From: Chromobotia macracanthus
Lineage: Eukaryota; Chordata; Actinopteri; Cypriniformes; Botiidae
Direction of reading: 5' to 3'
NCBI GenBank assembly: GCA_036877525.1
Contig: JAZGTH010000007.1
Span: 2,559,501 to 2,623,500 of the forward strand
Length of the DNA: 64,000 nt
The position numbers and the translations under genes were made by a program. A model generated the notes under the pieces. It was not told the origin of the DNA, searched no databases, and saw only the letters and a program-made list of their open reading frames with translations. Of this stretch, positions 34,770 to 46,600 are shown piece after piece (within the stretch, counting starts at the first letter, position 1; each line of letters begins with the position of its first letter).

Positions 34770-37000
34770 GTAAGTTTGACGACCCATCATTTTATTTGGG
34801 CTGTTGGAGTTGACGGATTGTGTGCAAATAGTGACTTGTACAATTTATCCCCTGTACAAAACTTCCAGATTTAGTACAACAGTACAAGATATGTGACGTG
34901 ACATTCATTACAGAAGATAAATTTATTACAGTTTATAAAAAAAACCTGAAATACATTTTCACAGTAATTCCCCTCTTGAGGTTAAAATCGTGGTTAACGT
35001 TTTTAATGCGGGCAACAATGTTAATGTTTTCCTGTGGGTCAGAAATATTATGTTGATATATAACTCAATCGAGCCTGGTGTTTCCATGGAAACATGGCTC
35101 TGAGATAGCATGGGTTTGTGGAAGAGTTTAATATCGTGGGCAAGTTTGAATACTCTGAGGGTGGCCATTAACATAAAAAGCACACATTAGAGCAGAGAAA
35201 TGTTGATATATATATATATATATATATAACATAAAGGTTACATTTTACTAAATAAACTTGAAGACTGTGGGATTTCTGTTGTGGCTTGCACCTCAGCCGT
35301 GTCCAATAAAGCATCATCAACATATTGTCTTCTGTTTGTGGAGACCGTGTGCAGTGGAGACATGCTAAATATTTTAAAAATTAACTATTACAGCAATTAT
35401 CACATTTCACTGAATTTTGTCTAACCAGATTAAAAAATTTGTTTCCAGAACCTGCCACTTAACACAAGGTCATGGTTGTTCCTGGACACACAAACAGTCC
35501 CTTGGACAGAACAACATGGTCATTGTGATGACATCACTGGGCATCCACCCATAGCTTTTCATCAAGGCTTGTTTCACAATAATTTTGGCATGCTGCACAA
35601 CACACACCTCTGATCTTTAGATTTATTGGGCTTGCCATGAAATAAAAGCAGATCTGTTCAACCTTACACAGTAGAACTGTCAGACGCCCTTGGAATGGGG
35701 TAATAAACAGTAGCTGTTTTGTATCGTGTTTCCCAAGAGATGTTCAATATGCCACGGTCATTACCTTTCTGATATTAGCTGCTCCTCGGTCATGAGGAGA
35801 TGCCATAACCTGTGAGCGGGCAGCAGTGAGGACAGCACACAAACATGAGTCAGGTTAGGTGCTGTGGTTCAGTTTGTTCCAGAGGTGGACAGGGTGAATG
35901 GGTTAATTCCTCAGGGTTAGTCCGTTCTCTCTGTCCAGACTAACCTCAGATTACACCACCTTGGGTGCTATTTTGTAAAAGCCTGTTTGTTTAATCCAGT
36001 AGCCTGGCTACCAAAGGAATGGACAGTAAGGAAACAATTTGTCTTAGACTTATGTGTTGGGTTGTGTTGCTATGGCTACTGATTTCTGAGTTACAATGCT
36101 CCTTTATCTTAACTGGTAGAGCATCGTGTTAGCAGCACAAAAGGTTGTGGGTTCGTTTCTCAGCGAACGCACACTATTCAAAGCGACACAGCACATTCAA
36201 GCTATACATCTGATCAAATGTATAGCTTGAATGTGCTGTAAGTCACTTTGAATAAAGGCATCTGCCAAATGCATTCATGGGAATGTAAACTTTCCCTTAT
36301 GAAAACTGAAGCAGTCAGTTATCTGTTAATTCATGTAGAAACACTAACAGAGTAAAACTGCATTACACAGCCAAATTCACTTTTGAAAAATAAGGGCAGT
36401 GACAACTACATCAACATTAAATTTGTGTAGTGTGAAAGAAACCAAACTGAACACCAAACTGCGACTTTCTCAGCCTGTATGTCAGTGTACAAACTTTAAT
36501 CTTTACAGTATGTTTAAACAAATGTATTCGTACCATTTCTCTTCCATAAATGCCTCAAAATGTCCCCTTCAGGCTGAGTTTTAGACAGGCCACAGGTACT
36601 AACATTGAGACATTACAGACAGAATGGCTTTAGATCACAGTACATGTTTTTGTGTTTAAAATGAAATATAGTGAAACAGGTCAAGAACTAACTCACAGAT
36701 GGGTCAAATGATCATGTGATGGGTTATAATTTCAGCTTTTTTCTCTAATGCAGCTTTGAAACGTTATTGTGAATATATAAATGTGAATTATACTGAACCG
36801 AATTGAAACGTAAGAACTTTGTGTGGTAGAAAAATGAAGTCTGTGGCAAACCTGGTTTTACATGTTATGTTTTGCACAGTATTGCATCAAACTGTTGTTT
36901 GACTTTCATCTCAGAACATCTGAAGTAGCTCTGCCTCAAAATAAAACGTCTGGTTTAGAGGGACAATGATGTATTAACTCAACCTCCACGAATGAAGGCT
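34770..37000. other. Intergenic region between itprid2 and ppp1r1c
   Basis: No gene is recognised. The region holds a (TA)n run at 35203-35228, an alternative AATAAA at 35305 and the SINE at 36095-36277. The remainder is unique AT-rich DNA leading into the GC-rich ppp1r1c promoter. Confidence 0.5.
36095..36277 (+). mobile_element. tRNA-derived SINE with an internal near-perfect hairpin
   Basis: The head (ACTGGTAGAGCATCGTGTTA, GTTGTGGGTTCG) and the tail (AAAGGCATCTGCCAAATGC) are as in the other SINE copies. The middle (36176-36253) folds back on itself. It has 21-base perfect inner arms at 36189-36209 and 36218-36238, an 8-base loop, and further pairing outward. The left half looks like an inverted copy of the right half. 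Confidence 0.85.
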
Positions 37001-37018
37001 GATGCATTTTAAAGGACA

Positions 37019-37530
37019 TCATCTCGTCCCGCAGTTAAACCGAGACCGCGAAGCGCAATCCGGATCAGTGTCAGAAATAACGCAGCAGGTCCCGACGGAG
37101 GCTCGCATTGCACCGCTGTGAGTGTCGCTGCTGACGGTGAGAGGAGGGGAGGAGGCTGCCGGGGTGAGCAGGTCCCGGATCAGCCCGAGAACCAGCGCGG
37201 AGACGCGCAAGGAGACGCGCAACCGGAGACGCGCAGTTGGAGACCCGCGCAGCCGGAGACGCGCAACTGGAGACCCGCAGCCGGAGACCCGCAGCCGGAG
37301 ACCCGCAGGAAGGACATCACCACGTCTGTGAGTTTATGGGACGCTGGACCGACACAAACGCGCAAAGTGTCCGCTCTGCTGTCTGCGTAACGCGGCTGAC
37401 TCCCTCCTCTCTCTCTCCGTCTCCGTGGACTTCGGGAAGGCGGGCCGTTCCGGAGGGAGAGGATACGCAGGTCTGATAAATTGGGTCCAGTTGGTCTTTC
37501 TCCATCTCTCTCCATCAGCTCGCTGTCGAC
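37019..37530 (+). promoter_or_regulatory. ppp1r1c: ppp1r1c CpG-rich promoter and 5' leader
   Basis: Base composition changes abruptly to GC- and CpG-rich just before the ppp1r1c start codon, as at vertebrate CpG-island promoters. No TATA box is seen. It contains a GGAGACSCGCA minisatellite. A possible leader intron runs from a GTGAGT donor at 37328 to a strong pyrimidine-rich acceptor ending at 37518, 12 bases before the ATG. Whether that intron is used cannot be decided here. Confidence 0.65.
37198..37312 (+). repeat. GC-rich minisatellite, 14-17 base units
   Basis: About eight units of GGAGACSCGCA plus a variable CCG/ACT/GTT spacer lie in tandem. The most regular part (37270-37310) has a 14-base period (CCGGAGACCCGCAG). 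The unit is not a multiple of three, which argues against coding use. Confidence 0.85.
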
Positions 37531-37611
37531 ATGGAGCCGAACAGCCCCAAGAAAATCCAGTTTTCGGTTCCGCTCTTCCAAAGCCAGCTGGATCCCCAGG
37601 CAGCGGAGCAT
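37531..37611 (+). CDS. ppp1r1c: ppp1r1c coding exon 1
   Basis: 27 codons, MEPNSPKKIQFSVPLFQSQL then DPQAAEH, with the KIQF PP1-docking motif. Donor CAT|GTAAGT, phase 0. The ATG context is GTCGACATGG and it aligns with the human start. Confidence 0.95.
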
Positions 37612-40600
37612 GTAAGTGGAGATGCCCGCATTGTGTCTAATGCGCACCGGCCTGCGGAGGTCCTGGCCTCCCCCGAGACTTTAAGCATCGGATGTGTGCA
37701 GACTGCTGCCAGCATCACTTTTATGATATGATGTCATAGACTTTCTCTGCAGTGATTTTGCTCAGTAGATTTATTTAGTTTTGTCTTTGTATGTGCTGAT
37801 GCGCTTTTACTGAAGATTTTGGGTGGACAGTTATATGAGAGAGCATGTTTATCTCGGATCCTGTGGCTGGTCAGGATTTCTTTCACTTTTCTCACAGATT
37901 GAATGAGCCTTTTGTCTTGCTTGATTTTAAAGAGTTCAATGGGGGGACCGATGTACAGAATACAGTGCAAGTTTTCAATATTGTGTTTCAAGAAAAGCTG
38001 CGATCTGTAACTTTGTTTTGGCTTTAAAAGGAACAAAAATCAATGACTGAGCAAGTGACAGGACATGAGCTGCCAGGTCTGATTTTGTGAAAAATGCCTG
38101 TTTGTAAATGACCTGCAATTTTATGTTTCAAACAGAGATGTGGGTAGAGAGGCCAAAGTTACAGATTGCAGCTTTAAAATTAGGCCATGAAAAAAGCATG
38201 CGCAGTAATGTTAAAACAATAAACGCGTACAATAGTTTTGTCACACCACAGAGCATGTCAAACCTGTGCTTTGGTGGCAGAAAGATGAGCATTCGCCATT
38301 TGTGTGATGCACAGTTATCTTTAATCTCCTCTTCTGATGTTAATAGGTGGTATTAAACAATCATGCATCACAAAAACATGTTGTTGTTGTTTTGTGAACT
38401 CGTCGAACGTGCAGGAGAATAGATATGTGTTCCAGCTAGTGCTGGACTGATGTTACGATGATGTCAGATTGTCCAGTCAGTCTTCAGCCGTGTATGCGGT
38501 CCATCAGCGGCCGTTCTTTATGTTCATACTGTCTGTTTTATAAATGAATCTGGAGAGCTGCAGGTCATCTGCAGATCACAGTGTGTGAGTGCAGGAACGT
38601 GTGAATGCGACTGATGTTCAGGTATGATTGACACACATCAGCATTACTGGGTGTGAGCTCATGTTGTTTCACGTGTTGAGGCAGCATGTTGTGAGGTGTT
38701 AAAGTGATGAAAACCCAGCAGTCTTCTTCAGGGAATGGACGGTGTTGATGTTGAGACGCATGCAGAGTTATCGGTCAGGATGAATATGTTACACGCCTGT
38801 ACCAAGTCTTACTGTCAGCTAGCAGTTCCAGATTCAGCTGAAAACCTCAATCAAACTAATATTATTACATTTTAATATTATTGCATTTCAACTCTAAAGT
38901 CTAATGATAGAATTTGCTGAGTCATGTGACAGCCCATTTTACTTTAGCCCATTTTATGTTGCTTGGCAAGTGTAAACAGTTAATGAACTATCTTACCTGG
39001 CAGAAGAACTAGTCATTCATATCACTGATTTAAATTGATGTAACTAATCAATTTACTTATTTAACATATTTTATTTAATAACTAATCTAACATTTCTTAC
39101 TGTGCTCTATACCATTATGTTGCCAACATACCTCCTGTATCAAAAAAAATGTAATTCAATTCATATAATTATTAATTAATAATAATAAAGGAATAATCAA
39201 TTCTTTCTTTCTTTCTCTGCCTGACCACAGATTCGCAAGCGCAGACCAACTCCAGCCACTCTGGTGATCTACAACGAGCCCAGTGTTTCAGGTAAGACCT
39301 CACCTAACCTCTAACCATGAAGTCTTATATGACTAACATTTTATAGAGACTGTAACAGCTGGTTCAACCAATGGTCTGTTGAGCTGAAGCTCCTCTGTAT
39401 AACACAAATGCCTCTGAATTGAGATTAGAATCTTTTCTGAACAGTCTGTCTCTTATGAAATAGGACATTGAGTTCTTTGCAATTCTCCAGCTGCACGTTT
39501 GCTTTGGTTAACTGTGTTATCAGTGGAAATAATGCATTACAGCGTGGTGCTGACTGCTCTGAAACTCTGAAACAAGAGTTGCTTAAAGCTGCGACCCGTA
39601 ACGTTTGCCTCTTTAGCGTCATCTCTGTTTGAAACATAAAACTGCAGGTTACTTTACACTTTTCTTTACATGTTGATATCAAATGAAGCCAAACTGATAT
39701 TTCCTGGAAAATGGGAACTGAAAGCTCAAATAAAGTTAAATAAGGTAAAGAGACCGTTTGGACAGATTTTCTATGTACTTGAACGTGGTGCTGTTCTGGG
39801 CTTGTTTACTGCTCAGTTAAACAGAAATGCTCTTACACACAACCATGTTTATGTAAAGCCAAGGTTGTACAGGTTCAGCTTCATTGTTATGAAAATAGCC
39901 CTCTCCAGTTTTCTGATATTGCGGGAGGAAATGTGTCCGTCTGCTTTAAAGGACAGCATGAGAGGTTTGCCGAGGTCACGTCTGATTCAGAGTGCTTGTA
40001 ATCTGGCCCTGAGTAGGAACAGCACAACATGCTGTGAATGAGGCAATGGTCAAAGAGCTGCTATCAGCACAAATGAGCCACCTATAGCGTCAGCATACGG
40101 GATCAGCCAGACTGTTGTATTCCAGTTCTGTCATCTTTAAAGCCATGCCTCCTCTTAAGTGTTCGTCTGAATCTCAGTATCTCTAGATAAACTCTGTCTG
40201 AAAGTTGAATTCAGAGTTTTTAGGAAACTTGTGCTGATATTCACACATAACACACGTATAATAATGTGAACATGTCAGGATTGGATTTGATTTCCTTTGT
40301 ATTCAGGAATTGAATTTGAATTGATCTGGCCACACCCAACAGGAGTTGAATTGGACAGACAGGAAAAAATTTAAACTTAAACTAAACTTATTTATTGCCT
40401 ATTTATTGTCTAATATATACAGTACATTTTTTAGTCATAAATGAATTATTTTACACTACACTTACAGCGGTCTAAGGGTTTATTTGGGGTTTTTTTTTCC
40501 AGTTATAAGCGTACTTTCTTACATTTAAATACAAATTGCAGTTCTACATCCAATGTGCCAATTCAATTCAAATTCGGAAAGTGACTTTGCATTCTTAATT

Positions 40601-43600
40601 CAGTTCTGAACGGCTCACAACCCCAGAGCTTCTGCAAACAGCTCTTTATACGGCAATTTACTGTAGCTGTTCCTCAGGACATCCACATAGTCTTATCTGA
40701 TGATTTTTGCCATTAAATCGGCACTATCCTCAGGAAATTAATCCGTTTTCCACACAAGAGCAGAAATAATACAGTTTTCCACTTAAGACAAATGGTGTTC
40801 ACATTAGCTTCAGAAGTAAACATGATAATGTTAATACCACTCAGCCGCCCATACAAGAGTCTGTTTTATAGAACTGTAAATAATTGCAGTACAGAGTAAA
40901 AACAAATTCTGCTGTAGATGAGAGCACATGAAGGCCTCCACATTGTTGTAATTACCAGCTGGAAATAACGTCCATTAAAGAATCATGCCAGAAGCAAATT
41001 GGTGTTGGTCATAATTAAGACCTAATTGTATATGTTTACAGTTTGTTTTGTTCATATTATTCACTGTTTCATGAAGAGTAATGATGAGGTTTGCCCAAAA
41101 ATCTACTCATTTAGACTTTTGGCACAAAACTACATTTCCCAGCTACAGTTTTGACCACATGATCATGAAGCTGTAATGGAAGGTCAGGGTTTTTTGGATG
41201 ATGTGACTGGTACTCAGAGATAGGGCCCTGCATCCATCTCACTGCTTGTGGCCCCGGGGTTTGTGTCTCACTCATCCGGTCTGTAATCCAGCTCTCTCCG
41301 CTCCGGACTGCTCGTGGCTCATTTGTGTCCATGTTGTTGTTTTTGACTTGGCAGCTATGCAGGACTTCGTGAGGAAGCCTAAGCAAACCAACTTGCTGAA
41401 GCCAGCATTACCATCTGCCAGTTCTGCTTCAGAAGAGGCCTTATTATCAGCTTATGAATAAGCTTATCTAGCTTCCTCTGACTAAAAATGTCTTTCATTT
41501 CTCTGTTGCCAGACCTGTCTTACTCAGCAGAGGTCCATGAGAGCCATTCCAATCCAACAAATGATCGGGACAGAGATATTTATTTTTAAAGTTTTGTTCT
41601 CACCAATAGGTTCCTGTGTATTGTACAATAAAAAACTTACAGCTACGTTTTGACCGCATTTCAGGCATTATGAAATATCATTATAGTGTTAGTGTATTGG
41701 TCCAGTCTAGTTAAGGACAGAGCCAGCAAACAGGTAACATTGTCAGAATGTTGGCTAATGTTCTGTCACAGTTAACACAGAAAATTAGTTTTCATTTATT
41801 TTTGTTTATGTTGTATATCATATATATCAATGTCTGTGGAACGTTTTAAAAATGTTACAACAAAAAATGTTTGAATAATATTCTTAAAACCAAACAATAA
41901 TGTTAATGCAACATCTAAAAAACTGGATATTTTGAATGTTCCTAGAGCTGTCAAAATAACATTTTAACTTTTTTGTTACTTAATGGAAACATTTGGGAAA
42001 CGTTCGTACAGCCTAAACTTGTTAGCTGAGGAGTCCCAGTGGTCTTTCCACAACTAATTAAAGCGTAACCTCACACAAGATATTCAGTGTTACCCATGTT
42101 AAAATAATGCAATAAACCAGAATGTAACCTCAGAACAGGCTGATAATAACAGTACAGGCTGAACGCCGGTGGTTGCTGTAGTAGTTTTTGCATGGAGTGG
42201 TTTAAACTGCTGTTTATTTTTCCTGTAGGTTTTTGAATGTAGATTATAGGGGCGTGTTGAGGAGGTGGAAACACACAGAGCCGCATTCACAACACAAGCA
42301 CCTCTTTGTTTGGGTGGCATTTCTTCTCTGATCCAAAACATTTGGAATAGGTCCCTCATAAAGACAGTTTTTGAAGCTTCATGGACTTGCGTCACACGAA
42401 CGCTCGTTGTCATAAAACTTGGCGCTGCGCGGCTGCGAGCAGTTGATGTTTTGGCTTGTTAATGCGGTTTGAGTGGTAATTTGTTGCCGCGTTCCTGGTC
42501 CAAACCTGTGGCTTTGGCAGGTACTTTGTGTGCTATACATCTTTGTAATCAGCTCCTCGTGTGGAGTCAGTGGACTTATAAAAGCAGAGCTCTTCTGGTT
42601 ACTGTGGTTCACTGTGTACCTGTGTTTCTACTTAATATCACAACTGAGGCCGTAATCCTGCATTTCCCAGACTCCATTTAGAGACTTAAGGGGCTGTTAA
42701 GTGGAAGAACAGATATGCTCTCAGATTTAAGAGAAATCAGGGGCTTTTAAATTTATCTTTCCACCTTAAACAAATGTAGTGTCAGTCCACACCAACGTTA
42801 GTACACGCGCTCCTCACAAATGCATAATAGTTCTTATTGTATGAATACAAACGCAGACTGTAGTGTGTTTTCTCGTTTATTTGAAAAACATTCAAAGCAA
42901 TTCAGCATTAGTTCAGCACATGGGGCCTCAGGGCTTGTGCCACAAATGAAACCATGAAGTTTTACAATTGCTTTTAACCATGTGATTCCAAAATGAGTCT
43001 CAGTGGATGTTTGTAAGTAATACAGCATGTGCAACGCAACACATCAGACAGACATATTCCATTATTGTTAAGGGAAACAAATACTTTATGTGTTAATATA
43101 TAACAATATACAGTATATATGTGTGTGGGTTTACTTAATCATATATTGAGGACAAATTTGTACCCAAAAGTCAGAAAAGCCTGACAAATCTGAGCAAAAC
43201 CTCCTTTTGGGGACGTCCTCATTAGTAAAAACACTATAAAAAATATTAAATAAAGGTTTTTTTAATTGTATAAATGCAGAAAGTTTTCTGTTAGGGTGAG
43301 TGTGGGTTAGGTTATAGTGTTTATAACTAGCTGTGTACTAAAACAATAGAAGTCTATGGAATGTCCCCATTTAGAACGTGTGTGTTATATAATTAGTTAT
43401 ATAATGTAGCTTGTGGGGCCACTGTACTGTATATAGAAAATACTTTTATTTGAAATCTAATATCTGATAAGTTCATATACACACATTTTATGTTTAGAAA
43501 AGAACCCACCGGTGTTTTTTGTCAGATAATGTTGTCTTACAGTACGTCACTGCAAGATCATTTTTGGCCCAGCGGTCCAGCAAGCCAAATTTCTCATTAT

Positions 43601-46600
43601 ACATAATATTCAAAACTGAATTATCATTCAATAACAAAATCTTAGGTTTACAGAGAATGATATTAAGTGATATATCAGACAGCTTTGAGCTTTCGGATTG
43701 CTTCCCAGAAAAGCAGATCAGCTCCATACGCACAAATGTACCAAGGGCCAATGAGAAAAAATTGGCTGTTTGGAGAAGATCTTTTTGTCTATGTGGTGTG
43801 CAATGCAATCTGCTAAGAAAATTGTTGATGATTCTGATGATTTATATTCTAAATGTAGCCACAATTTTCTTCCAATTAACATGCATGTTTTAGGCACTTA
43901 CTCCAAATGCTGCTAAATAAGAAAAGTCGGTAGGAAGTTTTGCAATAATCTGTCAGATGTGCCTCTCTTTCTCAAAGAAACAGATCAGAGCTTTAAAAGC
44001 AATTTTGCATTATGAAAAGAAGAATATTATAGTGGAATCTAGAATCAAGTTTTGTCTTCTTAAAAAACATCCACTGGTCCAGGAAAATACAATAATTTCA
44101 GATTTAGCTTTGGTCGTTTTCTCAGTATGAGACTATCTGGAGATTCTCTATAACTTCTCACACATACAGTCCACAGAAAAAATCTCTGTTGTTTTTTTCT
44201 CTTCAGGAGATGACAAACAGACTTCAGGCAGTCAGATGGAGGTGAGTGCATTCTTCTGTCTACAGTAACAAAACAAGATCAACTCCAGCACATTAACAAG
44301 CGTTAGATTTGATCAAGTTCACGTCTGTCTCCACCAGTTCTGTGTCAGACATCACACAGTCTGTTTGTTCAGCTGTCTTAGTGGACATGTAGATATGCAA
44401 GCTAAGCCTCTGGATTCTGCTGTATGTTAAGACGTGGGCTTTGGTACGAGATGGATGGAGCTCTGATGCACTTTTTATTGATTGCCCACTGGAGCAGAGC
44501 TCCTGAAATAAAGTGAAATCAGATAGCCCCTCTCACGCTGTGCTTTTCCATTGTCCGCACCAGGCCTCAAATGCCCAGCTGTCTCCCGCCCAGAGAAAAC
44601 AGAGCGTTTACACACCACCCACCATGAGAGGTACGAGCCCACACCCACCCAACTACAATTCATTCCAGCTCCATGTCCAGTTAAAAGCACTTATTTAAAA
44701 AAAAAAAAATTTTTTATTTTTTTTTATTTTTATTTATTACTGTATATGCTTGCCTTGTATTTTTAGCAGAATTTCAAAAACATGTCAGTTCTCAGGTGCT
44801 TAAATTTGATCCGTCGACACGATTTTTTTTTTTTTTTTTTTTTTAAATGAGAGCTGAACCATCTATGGGTTTCGCTGTTGTGTTCTACAATATTATAAAA
44901 GATATAAAACGTATTCACCTATATAAATCTTTAGAATGATTACAGATATTAAATAACAGTGTCTAATTCTATGAAAAAGTTTGATATGATTTCATGATAT
45001 GTTAGTTTAAAATTGTTTTCAGTATACTGTATTAGGTTTTTCTATATGGTGGGGGCATGACAATGTACTGCATAGTAGCAGTGACTCATCTGCCATCTGT
45101 GTGTATAATGTACCATCCTCTCCATTACCATTCACACTACACAAACATACAGTGACACATTCAGCCCACACAACACACACTGCTCATGTGCACACAGATC
45201 AGTGCCTAAAATTAATGCACTTCCTCCTACATTTATCATATACACTACCAGTCAACAGTCTGAACACAGTTCATTTACAGTATGTTTGTGCTTAAACGCT
45301 TGAAATCAGGTTTGTAGACAAACTTTAAATGTTAAAACTTTATACACTTTTGACTGGTCCAGCCGTCCACAATTCTTTAAAATCTTGAAAATAATGAAAA
45401 CGTGTCCATTGTGAGCAGTGACTTCATTTCACATAAACACTGAACCACTGCAGTGCTGTCCAGTAATAACATATTTATTTGACTTGTTTAATTTAAGATC
45501 TGGTCTGTATTTATTTCATCATTTGATTCTTTAGTTTCCTCATCATGAACTGGAACTCTCATGTTTCTGTATCTCTTTTTCTTGTCATTTTGCTTCAGTA
45601 ATTTTATTTATAATTTCTGGAGATTTTGATGTATTTTCAGTAAGCCGACAGCATTGAATCTTCTATCAGTTGTGCCATATTTGTGTGCTGTATTAAAGAA
45701 CCACCAGCAATCCAGTTAAAGAGGACAGTATCTGTACTGGTATAGTGTCGCATCATGCATATTTAAATGAATCATTATCCTTTGCAAACACGTTGTTTTT
45801 TATAAATTAGCTTTATATTGGAGATTCCCAACAGCCAGAGCAGTCTGCCGGTTTAAATTCTTGTGGAAAGCAGGTAGTAAAGGAACTGTGTTTAAAAGAG
45901 ACTGATGGAGGAGCATTATAGCTGACCATGTACCAGGATTCAGTATTTAAATATTCAGGTGTCTGATTACAGAAGGGAGGCTGCACTGTACAGTCCCAGT
46001 AAATTATGCCACTCAGTGGTTCCCCAGCTAACAATTTTAGGTTGTATAAACGTTTCTCTAACATTTTTATTAAGTAACAAAAATGTTATTTTGAGTGTTT
46101 TAGGAACATCCAGTTTTTTAAATGTTGTAATAACGTTATTGCTTGGTAACATAACAAGAACACAAACATTTTAGTTCTGTAATGTTTGCAAAAGGGGCTA
46201 TTAATTGGAGGAGCAGATATGCTTTAAGAACGCTTCCTGTTAGCTGGGGTTCTGCTGCATTCTCCACATGGAGAACTCAGAACTGGTTTCCTGCAGCATT
46301 ATTTGCATTAGTCAAACAGGAGCTAAAACAACATATACAACGCATGTAATAAAGTGGATGCGCCACTGTTTGCATGCCTCCGCTTACAGCATGTCCATTA
46401 CAGGCTGCGTCTGCTTAAAACATTTCCTGTGTTACCCTGGAAGCAGGAATTCCTTGAAACCTGCAAGTTAATTCAGACATCCCAACAACTAGCTAAAAGT
46501 CAATTTGTTGTTCTCCACTCTTAGTTAAAACTAGACAAATGTGTCATGTTTCTCTGATGAAGCAGGGATAGGGAGAGAGAGAATGAGAGATAGAGAGAGA

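Noticed and set aside
43519..43893. 124-codon open frame between ppp1r1c exons 2 and 3
   Set aside because: It has no recognisable domain, an opposing minus-strand frame of similar length, and intronic AT-rich composition.
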